Below, piece by piece: positions 7,775-16,650 of a stretch of 64,000 nucleotides of DNA. The notes below the pieces were generated by a model. It had not been told where the DNA came from. It made no database searches and saw nothing but the letters and a program-made list of their open reading frames with translations. A program made the position numbers and the translations under genes. How positions within the stretch are numbered: position 1 is the stretch's first letter; the number at the start of each line of letters is the position of its first letter. Where the stretch lies: NCBI GenBank assembly GCA_009780315.1, contig WRAH01000004.1, positions 1-64,000 of the forward strand, read 5' to 3'. This DNA is from Defluviitaleaceae bacterium. GTDB lineage: Bacteria; Bacillota; Clostridia; Lachnospirales; WQUN01.

Positions 7775-10644
7775 CGTGGAATCTCCTCCATGACGTAAGC
7801 TTCAACTTTGTCGCCTTCTTTGATATCATTATAGTTTTTAAATAACATACCGCATTCATAACCATGATTTACTTCACGCACATCATCTTTAAAACGCTTT
7901 AAGGTTTCAAGGTGTCCATCATAGATGACACGACCATCACGAACCAGTCTAACTTGTGCATTGCGAGTAATTTTTCCTTCTGTCACATAACATCCACCAA
8001 TTGTTCCAATACCAGACGCTTTGAAAATTTCGCGGATTTCTGCCTGCCCTAGAATCTTCTCTTCAAATTCAGGGTCAAGCATACCTTTCATCGCAGCTTC
8101 AATATCATCAATTGCAGAATAAATGACACTGTACATACGCACATCAACATTTTCAGACTCTGCTACAGATTTTGCAACAGGTTCTGGACGCACATTAAAG
8201 CCAATGATAATTGCATTGGAAGCAGACGCAAGCATTACATCTGATTCTGTCACTGCACCTACACCTGTGTGAATAATGCGTACACGTACCTCATCGTTTG
8301 TGAGTTTTTCTAAGCTTCCACGCAAGGCTTCAACAGAACCTTGAACGTCAGCTTTTACAACAATATTTAAATCCTTAACCTGTCCTGCTTGAATTTGGCT
8401 GAATAAATCATCCAGCGAAACTTTGCCTTGGGTGGATTTTATCATGTTTTCTCTGCCTTTAGCCACAACGGTTTCAGATAGCTGACGGGCTTGTTTGTCG
8501 CTGACTGCGGCATAAAGAATATCACCTGTAACAGGGACTTCTGCTAAACCAATAATTTCAACAGGCATAGATGGCCCTGCTTCTTTTACATTGCGTCCAC
8601 GACTGTCAACCATTGCGCGAACTTTACCAAAACACGCACCAGCTACAACTGGGTCACCAACTTTAAGCGTTCCCTCTTGTACCAAAACAGTTGCGACAGG
8701 CCCACGGCCTTTATCCAGTTTAGCTTCGATGATACTTCCTCGTGCAGGTTTATTAGGATTGGCTTTGAGTTCTTTCATTTCAGCCACTAAGAGAATCATC
8801 TCAAGAAGCTGCTCAATACCTATTTTTTCACGGGCTGAAACAGGCACAGTAATTGTCGAACCGCCCCAGTCTTCGGATTGAAGGTCATGGGTGGCAAGTT
8901 GTTGCTTTACTTTATCAGGGTTTGCATTTGGCTTATCCATCATAGTAATCGCAACAATAAGCTCGACACCTGCTGCTTTAGCATGGTTAATGGCTTCAAT
9001 GGTTTGCGGCATAACACCATCATCTGCTGCCACAACTAATATAGCAATATCTGTGACTTGCGCCCCGCGCATACGCATGGCTGTAAAAGCCTCATGCCCA
9101 GGGGTGTCTAGAAATGTGATACGTTTATTATCATTATCGCGCAACTTTACACTATACGCACCAATATGCTGGGTAATACCTCCTGCTTCAGACTGCTGAA
9201 CGCTGGCGTTACGAATAACGTCAAGCAAGGATGTTTTTCCATGGTCAACATGGCCCATTACAACAACAACAGGCGGACGCGAAAGCAGTGAGCTTTCGTC
9301 ATCAGGTGTATTTTCAAATGCTTCTTCAAACACGTCAACTTCTACATACTCTTCCACAAGGACATCAAAGGTTTCAGCTACATAAGATGCGGTTTCAAAG
9401 TCAATAGCCTGATTTGCTGTGACCATTACACCTTTTTTCATTAAAACCTTAATGATATCAGCATTGGAACGCAGTAGCTTTTCTGCTAAATCCCGCACAG
9501 TAATTTCAGGTGCTACGGTGATTAAAGAAACTGTAGGTTGTGGGCGTACAGGCATAACGCGTTTTGGAGGTCTGCTTTTAGTGCTTCTGCGTTCAAAGCC
9601 TTGTTGATTTTCTTTGCGCCCTGTATCTTTTTTATCTTTCTTTGCAGAACTTTCAAATTGATTGCGTGTCCATATATTGCGAGTGTTGTCTCTTGCTGGT
9701 TCTGGCTTTTTGTCGTCTTTGCGACCTCCACCAAACCCTCCTGGACGACCGCCACTTGCACCACCAGGTCTTCCACCTTGAGGACGATTTCCAAAGCCAC
9801 CTTGTCCTGCTGGGCGATTGCCTCCAAAGCCGCCTTGTGGACGACCTCCACCTGCGCCACCAGGGCGATTACCAAAGCCGCCTTGCCCTTGGGGTCTATT
9901 TCCATCACGTGGTGGACGTGAATCAGAACGTCCTTGACGATTACCAAAGCCGCCTTGTCCTTGGGGTCTGTTTCCATCACGTGGCGGCCGTCCTTCTCTT
10001 GAACCAATGTGTGGACGTTCTGTTGAAGCCGTTGAATGGGTTGCAGTTTTAGCGACTCCAGCAACGTCAGATGACTGTGTTGCTGGAGCAGAAGATGCAA
10101 CACGTGGGCGTGGCGGTAATGGTTTGCCATCAGGACCAAGGGGTCTTGGACGTGGAGGTAGTGGTTTACCATCTTCACCAAGGGGTCTTGGACGCGGAGG
10201 TAACGGTTTGCCATCAGGGCCAAGAGGTCTTGGACGTGGAGGTAGTGGTTTACCGTCAGGGCCAAGGGGTCTTGGACGCGGAGGTAATGGCTTGCCATCA
10301 GGGCCAAGAGGCCTTGGACGCGGAGGTAACGGTTTGCCATCAGGGCCAAGGGGTCTTGGGCGTGGAGGTAATGGTTTACCGTCAGGGCCAAGGGGTCTTG
10401 GGCGTAAAGGCTTACCATCTTCGCCAACAGGGCGTGGACGTGGTGGCGGATTTTCAGTATTTCTCTCTAAAGCAGGCTTTTCTGCCTGCCGCTTCATTTC
10501 ACTTTTTAGCCGAGACACGTCGGCATCTTCCAAAGAACTCATGTGGTTGGATACGGACTTGCCATACTCCTCCATTTTATTGATAATTTCCTTATTGCTC
10601 ACATTAAGCTCTTTAGCTAATTCGTGTACACGAATTTTTGGCAT
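7771..10644 (-). CDS. infB: Translation initiation factor IF-2 with long repetitive N-terminus and atypical G4 motif
   Basis: The protein has 957 residues. An IF2_N domain at about 1-55 ([19 protein letters not shown]) is followed by eight copies of a 14-residue Pro/Arg unit ([14 protein letters not shown]) and a Gly/Arg/Asn-rich segment to about 320. A second IF2_N-like domain lies at about 380-430. The GTPase follows (G1 GHVDHGKT near 461, G3 DTPGHEAF), then domains II, III and IV. The G4 guanine-specificity motif, NKxD in the family, reads TMMD here (8935-8946). IF-2 brings fMet-tRNA to the 30S subunit and promotes 50S joining. ATG at 10644 has AAGGTGG four bases upstream. It lies between ylxR and rbfA. 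Confidence 0.96.
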   Translation of the reverse strand: MPKIRVHELAKELNVSNKEIINKMEEYGKSVSNHMSSLEDADVSRLKSEMKRQAEKPALERNTENPPPRPRPVGEDGKPLRPRPLGPDGKPLPPRPRPLGPDGKPLPPRPRPLGPDGKPLPPRPRPLGPDGKPLPPRPRPLGPDGKPLPPRPRPLGEDGKPLPPRPRPLGPDGKPLPPRPRVASSAPATQSSDVAGVAKTATHSTASTERPHIGSREGRPPRDGNRPQGQGGFGNRQGRSDSRPPRDGNRPQGQGGFGNRPGGAGGGRPQGGFGGNRPAGQGGFGNRPQGGRPGGASGGRPGGFGGGRKDDKKPEPARDNTRNIWTRNQFESSAKKDKKDTGRKENQQGFERRSTKSRPPKRVMPVRPQPTVSLITVAPEITVRDLAEKLLRSNADIIKVLMKKGVMVTANQAIDFETASYVAETFDVLVEEYVEVDVFEEAFENTPDDESSLLSRPPVVVVMGHVDHGKTSLLDVIRNASVQQSEAGGITQHIGAYSVKLRDNDNKRITFLDTPGHEAFTAMRMRGAQVTDIAILVVAADDGVMPQTIEAINHAKAAGVELIVAITMMDKPNANPDKVKQQLATHDLQSEDWGGSTITVPVSAREKIGIEQLLEMILLVAEMKELKANPNKPARGSIIEAKLDKGRGPVATVLVQEGTLKVGDPVVAGACFGKVRAMVDSRGRNVKEAGPSMPVEIIGLAEVPVTGDILYAAVSDKQARQLSETVVAKGRENMIKSTQGKVSLDDLFSQIQAGQVKDLNIVVKADVQGSVEALRGSLEKLTNDEVRVRIIHTGVGAVTESDVMLASASNAIIIGFNVRPEPVAKSVAESENVDVRMYSVIYSAIDDIEAAMKGMLDPEFEEKILGQAEIREIFKASGIGTIGGCYVTEGKITRNAQVRLVRDGRVIYDGHLETLKRFKDDVREVNHGYECGMLFKNYNDIKEGDKVEAYVMEEIPR
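10100..10440 (-). repeat. 42-bp tandem coding repeats in infB
   Basis: Eight imperfect 42-base units encode [14 protein letters not shown] and close variants ([16 protein letters not shown]). Differences are mostly synonymous or P/E swaps, which suggests recent expansion by slippage or unequal exchange. Long artefactual frames arise on the other frames because the period is a multiple of three. Confidence 0.95.
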
Positions 10645-10653
10645 CAAGCCACC

Positions 10654-10935
10654 TTACCTTTCCACTTCCGCCTTTAATTGCGTATATATTTCAGGGCAAG
10701 CACTACACTTTATAGAACGTTCAAGCCCTTTAGATTTTTGTGCTATTGCTATACATTCCCTGTTACGACACACGTATGCGCCGCGCCCAGGTGATTTTTG
10801 ATTTAAGTCTATTTGCAGACCTTCATTTGAAAATGTATGTGAGATAATACGAAATAAACTTGTTTTACTTTTCATTTCGCGGCAACCTACACAACGCCTT
10901 TGTGGTGTTTTTTTTATACTATTTTGCTGATTCAT
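10654..10935 (-). CDS. ylxR: YlxR family RNA-binding protein (DUF448)
   Basis: The protein has 93 residues. The signature RRCVGCREMKSKTSLFRI lies near residues 13-30, followed by the SPGRGAYVCRNRECI motif. This small basic protein is found in nearly all Firmicutes between nusA and infB; work in several species points to RNA binding or modulation of RNase P. ATG at 10935 overlaps the nusA stop by 17 bases; longer in-frame starts would lie entirely in the nusA repeat tail. It ends 9 bases before the infB start. Confidence 0.9.
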   Translation of the reverse strand: MNQQNSIKKTPQRRCVGCREMKSKTSLFRIISHTFSNEGLQIDLNQKSPGRGAYVCRNRECIAIAQKSKGLERSIKCSACPEIYTQLKAEVER

Positions 10936-12295
10936 CGGTGTTTTCGTCTGAACCTTCTTGCGCATAGTATTCCTCATCATAGTACTCGTCATCGTAGTAT
11001 TCCTCATCATAGTACGCATCATCATAATACTCGTCATCATAGTATTCCTCATCATAATACTCGTCATCGTAGTATTCATTTTCTGCGGCTACTTCTGGGA
11101 TTGGTACATCTGTAGTTTCCACAGCAGCAATTTCTTCTTCAGCATCTTTTTCTTCATAGAAATCAGCATAAGCAGCTTCTACTTCGGCTGGTTTGCTTTC
11201 TTCTTCTGATGAAGGCAATGGTTTTTCGGACTCGGGGAAGATTAAGAAATCAGTTCCACGGGCTAAAGATTCGCTCTTAATATCAATGCGCCATCCTGTC
11301 AAACGTGCGGCAAGACGTGCATTTTGCCCTTCTTTTCCGATTGCAAGTGAAAGCTGATTATCCGGAACAACGACGCGTGCTAACATTTCATGCTCATTTA
11401 CCGCAACATCTACAACCTTACTGGGGCTCATTGCATGAGAAATATATTTGACTGGGTCTTCGTTCCAAAGAATAATATCCAACTTTTCACCGCGTAGCTC
11501 TGAAGAGATTAGATTGACGCGTTGACCATTCTGTCCCACACATGAACCAATCGGGTCAACATGGGGGTGTTTTGTATAAACAGCAATTTTACTACGATTG
11601 CCGGCTTCACGTGCAATCGATTTTATTTCAACGATACCATCTGCTATTTCTGGTACTTCCTGCATAAAAAGCTTACGTAACAGTTCAGGATGGGTACGTG
11701 AAACATTGACAAGGGGCCCTTTATTACTTTGCGTGACTTCCATAACATACACTTTTATACGGTCACCAAACTGATATGATTCGCGGAATATTTGCTCAGA
11801 TGGTTGCATTGAGGCTTCTAATTTGCCGATGCTTACCATAACATTGCGTCGGTCACGTCTTTGTACGATTGCCGTCACAACGTCATGTTCTTTGCCAATG
11901 TATTCATTATATAAAATTTCCCGCTCTGCTTCGCGGAACTTTTGAACAACGACTTGTTTTGCTGTTTGGGCAGAAATCCGCCCAAAGTTTTTTGGTGTAA
12001 CATCAATCTCTACAATGTCTTCAAGTGCATATGTGGATTTTATTGCCCGCGCGTCCTCAAGACTTATTTCAATTAAAGGATTTTCTACAACTTCTGAAAC
12101 GACTTTGGCTGCTAGTACCGTGTATACGCCTGTTTCGCGGTTTATGGCTACCCGCACATTGGCTTCCTGTCCAAGCTGCTTTTTACATGCTGACACCAGA
12201 GAAGATTCAATGGCTTCAAAGATAACTTCTTTATCTATGCCTTTCTCCTCCGACACTTGTACCAGTGCGTCTATCAATTCACGGCCGTTATCCAT
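10919..12295 (-). CDS. nusA: Transcription termination/antitermination protein NusA with acidic Tyr-rich tail
   Basis: The protein has 458 residues. The N-terminal RNA polymerase-binding domain spans about 1-125, then S1 (about 130-200, HDVVTAIVQRRDRRNVMVSI), KH1 (DPIGSCVGQNGQRVNLISSEL) and KH2 (LSLAIGKEGQNARLAARLTGW, ending near 345). Most Firmicute NusA proteins stop about there. This one adds about 110 acidic residues ending in eight YYDDE-like pentapeptides. NusA controls pausing, termination and antitermination. AAGGAGG five bases before the ATG at 12295 sets the start. It overlaps the rimP stop by 8 bases. Confidence 0.95.
   Translation of the reverse strand: MDNGRELIDALVQVSEEKGIDKEVIFEAIESSLVSACKKQLGQEANVRVAINRETGVYTVLAAKVVSEVVENPLIEISLEDARAIKSTYALEDIVEIDVTPKNFGRISAQTAKQVVVQKFREAEREILYNEYIGKEHDVVTAIVQRRDRRNVMVSIGKLEASMQPSEQIFRESYQFGDRIKVYVMEVTQSNKGPLVNVSRTHPELLRKLFMQEVPEIADGIVEIKSIAREAGNRSKIAVYTKHPHVDPIGSCVGQNGQRVNLISSELRGEKLDIILWNEDPVKYISHAMSPSKVVDVAVNEHEMLARVVVPDNQLSLAIGKEGQNARLAARLTGWRIDIKSESLARGTDFLIFPESEKPLPSSEEESKPAEVEAAYADFYEEKDAEEEIAAVETTDVPIPEVAAENEYYDDEYYDEEYYDDEYYDDAYYDEEYYDDEYYDEEYYAQEGSDENTDESAK
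10955..11074 (-). repeat. 15-bp tandem coding repeats in the nusA tail
   Basis: Eight 15-base units encode YYDDE, YYDEE, YYDDA and YYAQE. Both base and residue sequence are near identical between units. The repeat sits just before the nusA stop codon and overlaps no other domain. Confidence 0.95.
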
Positions 12296-12791
12296 GAGTT
12301 CCTCCTTGCATAATGTTCGGGTCAAGCTTGCAAGACGATACTTGGTTTTGTTCAAAAATCCATTCTACTTTGTCTGCGTCTGTAAGCTTGATTGTTCCGA
12401 GTTCGTATCCTGACAAAATTCCTGTAAATTTTTTACGCCCTGTTGTAATGGACTCTGCTTGGGTTTCATCTTTGGGCGCATGGGGGGCAAATAATCTTAA
12501 CGATATTTTTTCGCCAATATATCGGGTAAAATGTTCCGGCTTTACAAGTTTTCTATCAATCCCTGGTGAACCTACTTGCAACCGATATGCGTTGGGAATT
12601 GGGTCATGTTCATCCAAAACCACTTCAACTGCGCGGCTTACCCGCTCACAATCATTTAAATCAACGCCGCCTTCCTTGTCGATAAAAAGCCGCAGAATAC
12701 GGTCGCCGCCTTCTTTTACATATTCCAAATCGTATAGTTCTACTCCACATGCTTTGGCAACAGGTTCAACCAACGACTCTATGTTTACCAT
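12288..12791 (-). CDS. rimP: Ribosome maturation factor RimP
   Basis: The protein is about 167 residues. The N-terminal alpha/beta domain begins IESLVEPVAKACGVELYDLEYVKEGGDRILRL-like and contains the family's DLNDCERVSRAVEVVLDE and YRLQVGSPGIDRKL motifs. The C-terminal SH3-like domain follows (TGILSGYELGTIKLTD). RimP helps 30S assembly. As in most bacteria it heads the nusA-infB operon. The start is uncertain: ATG at 12791 or 12800, with GAGGATG upstream. The consensus promoter at 12882-12910 lies about 85 bases away. Confidence 0.92.
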   Translation of the reverse strand: MVNIESLVEPVAKACGVELYDLEYVKEGGDRILRLFIDKEGGVDLNDCERVSRAVEVVLDEHDPIPNAYRLQVGSPGIDRKLVKPEHFTRYIGEKISLRLFAPHAPKDETQAESITTGRKKFTGILSGYELGTIKLTDADKVEWIFEQNQVSSCKLDPNIMQGGTHG

Positions 12792-12829
12792 GAAAAACAT
12801 CATCCTCATCTGATTACCAGACATAATAT

Positions 12830-12853
12830 AAGAGTGGGTAAGCACCCACTCTT
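12830..12853. promoter_or_regulatory. Ten-base-pair leader hairpin upstream of rimP
   Basis: AAGAGTGGGT-AAGC-ACCCACTCTT is a perfect stem in the predicted 5' leader of the rimP-nusA-infB transcript, about 22 bases after the transcription start. In the minus direction it lacks a good T-run. It may be an mRNA-stabilising or attenuating element. Confidence 0.5.
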
Positions 12854-12881
12854 TTGAAGTTAAATATTCATTTACTTAAAA

Positions 12882-12910
12882 ATAATACCACGTTTTGGTA
12901 TGCTTTGCAA
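12882..12910 (-). promoter_or_regulatory. Promoter of the rimP-nusA-infB-truB-ribF operon
   Basis: On the minus strand TTGCAA (12905-12910), 17 bases, then TATTAT (12882-12887). No other strong promoter was seen between here and ribF, so seven genes may share it. Confidence 0.7.
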
Positions 12911-12942
12911 CATTTTTTTATGAAATAATCTTATATTTTAGC

Positions 12943-12970
12943 TTGCGATAATAGTAAGATTAAGTATACA
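12943..12970 (+). promoter_or_regulatory. Promoter candidate of the MBL hydrolase gene
   Basis: TTGCGA, 16 bases, TATACA; the coding start follows 33 bases later, behind an AGGAGGGG ribosome site. Confidence 0.5.
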
Positions 12971-13002
12971 CTGGGGTTATATTATTTATAGGAGGGGAAG
13001 TT

Positions 13003-13836
13003 ATGGAAAACTATTACACAGTTTTGCAGCTCAAGGAAAATGTATATCGTATTTTTAGCCCAGAAAATACCTATTGTGAATTACTCATCGGTACTGAAAA
13101 AGCTTTGTTAATAGATACTGGGTATGGCTTTGGTGATTTAAAGCGTGTAGTAAAAGCGCACACAGGTAATAAACCACTTATCATCGTCAACACCCATGGT
13201 CATTATGACCATACTTGCGGCAATGGTCAGTTTGATGAAGATATTTACATTGGCAAAGATGATATTGTTCTATGCGGAAAACATACTTCTGAAAAAGCCC
13301 GTCGCAATGCGATAAAAAATGCAGAAGCACTTAACCGTTTACCAGAAAATTTTAATGAAGAGACATACCTTGTGCAAGGTTCTGGAAATTTAGTTCCGTT
13401 TCACGACGGGCATATTTTTAACTTAGGTGGAATCACTATGCGTGCTATATCTGCACCAGGACATTCTGCCGGTAGCATGTGCTTATTGTATGAAGAGGAA
13501 AATTGGTTGTATACAGGAGACGCAGCGAATGCCATGTGTTGGTTGTTTTTAAGAGAGTTTTGTGGGAAAGACGTGTACCTTAACACTTTGGATAAACTTG
13601 AGGAACTTAACCCAATAAAAATTTTCAGCGCGCACAGACCCAATCCATCTAATGCCAATGTATTGCAGCTTTATAAACGAGCCGCCATGGAAGCAGATTT
13701 TTCAAAAGGATTTCCATTTGAATCTCCTTTTGCCTCAGGTGACGAAGTGCGAGTTTGTCCAATTGATGGGTTAACACCTGATGATATAGATAATCCTGCA
13801 TTTGCGGCTGTGATAATCTGTGAGACTTTTTCCTAG
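13003..13836 (+). CDS. MBL-fold metallohydrolase
   Basis: The protein has 277 residues. The metal-binding motif THGHYDH lies near residue 65, the second ligand segment APGHSAGS near 152, TGDAANAM near 170 and a final SAHRP near 212, so all zinc ligands of the fold look present. Proteins of this type are glyoxalase II-like or lactonase-like hydrolases; the substrate cannot be told. No signal peptide is seen, so it should be cytoplasmic. AGGAGGGG lies 8 bases before the ATG. It stands alone, divergent from the rimP operon and upstream of ftsH, which has its own promoter. Confidence 0.85.
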   Translation: MENYYTVLQLKENVYRIFSPENTYCELLIGTEKALLIDTGYGFGDLKRVVKAHTGNKPLIIVNTHGHYDHTCGNGQFDEDIYIGKDDIVLCGKHTSEKARRNAIKNAEALNRLPENFNEETYLVQGSGNLVPFHDGHIFNLGGITMRAISAPGHSAGSMCLLYEEENWLYTGDAANAMCWLFLREFCGKDVYLNTLDKLEELNPIKIFSAHRPNPSNANVLQLYKRAAMEADFSKGFPFESPFASGDEVRVCPIDGLTPDDIDNPAFAAVIICETFS

Positions 13837-13841
13837 TGCAT

Positions 13842-13870
13842 TTGCATTTTGACTATTTTTTGATTATACT
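13842..13870 (+). promoter_or_regulatory. Promoter of ftsH
   Basis: TTGCAT (13842-13847), 17 bases, TATACT (13865-13870), 62 bases before the start codon. Confidence 0.55.
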
Positions 13871-13932
13871 TACTTTTGGTAAAAATTCGCAAAGCGTATA
13901 CCTAATACGATATCTGAAGAAGAGGTGAGATA

Positions 13933-15879
13933 TTGAACGACAATAAAAAAGATAAACTCCCTAGCAAATGGCCAAGTGGAATGACGATTGCCTTAGTGGC
14001 GGTTGCAGTTGTCTTTTTCTTAAATCTGTTTATGACTTCCATGACAGGAAACAGCATTGAACGAGTGACCTATGATGAATTTGTAGCGTTGCTTGCAGAT
14101 GGTAGAGTTGAGGAAGTGGAAGTTCAATCAGACAGGATTATGATAACCCTCCTGCCGGAAGAAGTGCTTGAATATAAATATCAAGCGGCAGAAGATGTAC
14201 CGCCTGTGCCAGTAAGCTTTTTTGATTTGATGACCCAGCGATTGCAGGGACAGCAAGAAGATGAACAAGCTGTACTTTATACAGGGCGTATGCCAGACCC
14301 TCAATTGCGCGAAATGCTTGACTATTATGGTGTCATTTATTCTGCTGCAATCGTTACAACCAACTGGCTTCAAGTGATATTTTTCCAAATTATACTGCCT
14401 ATTTTATTTCTGGTGATTATGTTTACGTTTTTAAGACGTATGGTTGGCGGAATGATGGGTGGACGCGGTGGCTTTATGTCTATTGGGCAAAGCAATGCAA
14501 AAGTTTACATGGAAAAGAAAACAGGTGTAACCTTTGAAGATGTGGCAGGACAAGAAGAGGCAAAAGAAAGCTTGACGGAAATTGTAGATTTTTTGCATAA
14601 TCCAGATAAATACGTGGAAATTGGTGCAGTTCAACCCAAGGGTGCCTTGCTTGTTGGCCCGCCGGGAACAGGAAAGACATTGCTTGCAAAAGCTGTAGCT
14701 GGTGAAGCCAATGTTGTATTCTTCTCATTGTCAGGTTCAGATTTTGTAGAAATGTTTGTGGGTGTTGGTGCGTCTCGTGTACGTGATTTGTTTAAACAGG
14801 CAAGTCAGCAATCTCCATGTATTATTTTTATAGATGAAATTGATGCCATAGGAAAAAGCCGTGACAATCAAATGAACTCTAATGATGAACGGGAACAAAC
14901 ACTCAATCAACTGCTTGCAGAAATGGATGGTTTTGATTCATCAAAAGGTGTAGTGATTCTAGGGGCAACCAATAGACCGGAAACATTAGATAAGGCATTG
15001 CTTCGTCCAGGTAGATTTGACCGAAGAATCAATGTGGAGCTTCCTGACTTAAAAGGACGTGTTGACATTTTACATGTTCATGCAAAAAAAGTGAAAATGA
15101 GTGATTCAGTAGATTTAAAACGTATCGCAGCAATAACACCTGGCGCGGCAGGTGCCGATTTGGCAAATATGATAAATGAAGCCGCCCTTAATGCTGTTAG
15201 AATGAAGCGTAAAGAAGTGCAACAAGAAGATTTAATGGAAGCTGTAGAAGTTGTCATTGCAGGTAAAGAAAAGAAAGACCGTATCATGAGTGAGAAAGAA
15301 AAGCGTATCGTTGCTTATCATGAAATAGGACATGCCCTAGCCCGTGTGGTGCAAAAAGATGATAAGCCTGTTGAAAAAATTACAATAATCCCGCGTACCA
15401 AAGGCACACTGGGGTATGTACTTGCGGCACCTGAAGAAGAGAAATTCATGCATTCCAAAGAAGAAATGCTAATGGAAATTATCGCAAGTTTGGCAGGGCG
15501 TGCCGCCGAAGAGGTACAATTTAACACCCAAACAACAGGCGCAGCCAATGATATTGAAAAAGCAACAAGGATGGCACGTTCAATGGTGAGTATGTATGGT
15601 ATGAGTGAAAAATTTGGAATGATGGGTTTAGAAAGTATCCAAAATCGCTATTTAGACGGACGTGCAGTTTTACAAGTATCAGACCAAACAGGGTCAGCAC
15701 TTGATGATGAAGTGAAAAAAATCTTACACGAATGTTATCAAAAAGCTATCAATTTACTCAAAGAAAATGAGCATAAGCTTAGAGAACTAGCCGAATATCT
15801 CTTTACAAAAGAAACGATTACAGGCGATGAATTTATGAAGTTATATAAAGGCGAATCTTCATGGTCAGTGACAGTCTAG
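13933..15879 (+). CDS. ftsH: ATP-dependent zinc metalloprotease FtsH
   Basis: The protein has 648 residues, the usual length. Membrane segments at about 15-35 and 145-165 flank the extracytoplasmic domain. The AAA module has Walker A GPPGTGKT near 242, Walker [12 protein letters not shown] and the SRH segment [21 protein letters not shown]. The protease zinc site is HEIGH near 463 (family HEAGH, with Ile for Ala). FtsH degrades membrane and regulatory proteins and forms a hexamer. The start is a TTG at 13933 with GAGGTGA upstream; no ATG is well placed. A strong terminator follows. Confidence 0.97.
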   Translation: MNDNKKDKLPSKWPSGMTIALVAVAVVFFLNLFMTSMTGNSIERVTYDEFVALLADGRVEEVEVQSDRIMITLLPEEVLEYKYQAAEDVPPVPVSFFDLMTQRLQGQQEDEQAVLYTGRMPDPQLREMLDYYGVIYSAAIVTTNWLQVIFFQIILPILFLVIMFTFLRRMVGGMMGGRGGFMSIGQSNAKVYMEKKTGVTFEDVAGQEEAKESLTEIVDFLHNPDKYVEIGAVQPKGALLVGPPGTGKTLLAKAVAGEANVVFFSLSGSDFVEMFVGVGASRVRDLFKQASQQSPCIIFIDEIDAIGKSRDNQMNSNDEREQTLNQLLAEMDGFDSSKGVVILGATNRPETLDKALLRPGRFDRRINVELPDLKGRVDILHVHAKKVKMSDSVDLKRIAAITPGAAGADLANMINEAALNAVRMKRKEVQQEDLMEAVEVVIAGKEKKDRIMSEKEKRIVAYHEIGHALARVVQKDDKPVEKITIIPRTKGTLGYVLAAPEEEKFMHSKEEMLMEIIASLAGRAAEEVQFNTQTTGAANDIEKATRMARSMVSMYGMSEKFGMMGLESIQNRYLDGRAVLQVSDQTGSALDDEVKKILHECYQKAINLLKENEHKLRELAEYLFTKETITGDEFMKLYKGESSWSVTV

Positions 15880-15897
15880 CGTAGTTTAAAAGGAATA

Positions 15898-15942
15898 AAA
15901 AAACCGCTTTTATGTTTTAAATAACGTAAAAGCGGTTTTTTG
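15898..15942. terminator. Terminator after ftsH, bidirectional
   Basis: AAAACCGCTTTTA pairs with TAAAAGCGGTTTT, followed by T6 on the plus strand and preceded by A-rich sequence that gives a T-run on the minus strand. It may also serve the convergent NUDIX gene. Confidence 0.85.
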
Positions 15943-16056
15943 TATGCTATAGTAAACGAATATAACAAGTCATAAAGAGTATGTGGCAGATGTTCGCTTG
16001 TGTGTGCGGTCGTCAATAATGCTTATACTGTGTGCCATCCATCAATCTACTTCAAT

Positions 16057-16560
16057 TCACTCAAACAATTCGTCAATGTATGTATAGAGTTCCCATGTTG
16101 TGAATGTTCCCTCATCAATCATACGGTTAATTTCATCACGACTTGCCCACATTGCATTGTGGGTTTCATCAGGAGCAAGAATTACGGTTGATATGTCTAC
16201 ATTTTGCCGAAATAACCAAACATCAACCAAACCATGGCATCCGACGCTGCCACACGGTAATTGATGTTGAATCATTCGTCCGTTCTGCGGCTGAAGAATA
16301 ATGCCTAATTCTTCTTTTGCTTCTTTCAATGCTGTGGCCAAGCTATCATCGCCTGCAACCGCATTTCCGCCTGTGCATTCCCACATATTGGGGAGCGTCT
16401 TGTTCGGAGACCTTTGCGATATCAGATATTCGCCGTTGTCATTCTCAATTAAAACATAAACTTCAAGATGATATTCGCTTTTGTTCATGGGTTTGCCACG
16501 TTCGTGAACACGCCCTGTTACATTGCCGTTTTTATCTAATATATCCCAAAGTTCAGCCAA
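16057..16560 (-). CDS. NUDIX hydrolase
   Basis: The protein has about 167 residues. It begins LAELWDILDKNGNVTGRVHERG, the typical start of the isopentenyl-diphosphate isomerase-like/YfcD branch of NUDIX proteins. The NUDIX box is GGNAVAGDDSLATALKEAKE-ELG, with D for the first E and K for the usual R. It should hydrolyse a nucleoside-diphosphate-linked substrate, which is not identifiable here. I chose the TTG at 16560 because AGGAGG lies 7 bases upstream; the in-frame ATGs further up lack a site. Convergent with ftsH. Confidence 0.85.
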   Translation of the reverse strand: MAELWDILDKNGNVTGRVHERGKPMNKSEYHLEVYVLIENDNGEYLISQRSPNKTLPNMWECTGGNAVAGDDSLATALKEAKEELGIILQPQNGRMIQHQLPCGSVGCHGLVDVWLFRQNVDISTVILAPDETHNAMWASRDEINRMIDEGTFTTWELYTYIDELFE

Positions 16561-16650
16561 GGTTATTCCTCCATTCGTGTGCATTCTACATATCAAATAT
16601 AAATTTGCTACACCTGCGCCGCCAACGGTGGCGAAAGTGTCTTTTGTTCT

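Noticed and set aside
9522-10427. 301-residue frame on the minus strand inside infB
   Set aside because: It is a shifted frame of the 42-base repeats; the period is a multiple of three so stops are avoided. The true infB frame has all IF-2 domains.
10007-10801. 264-residue frame on the plus strand opposite infB/ylxR
   Set aside because: It is the antisense of the Pro/Arg repeats ([14 protein letters not shown]) with no ribosome site or domain.
10100-11074. Tandem repeats that might be a CRISPR or minisatellite
   Set aside because: Both sets are in frame inside infB and nusA, without spacers.
12015-12413. 132-residue plus-strand frame opposite nusA and rimP
   Set aside because: Shadow of two well-recognised genes.
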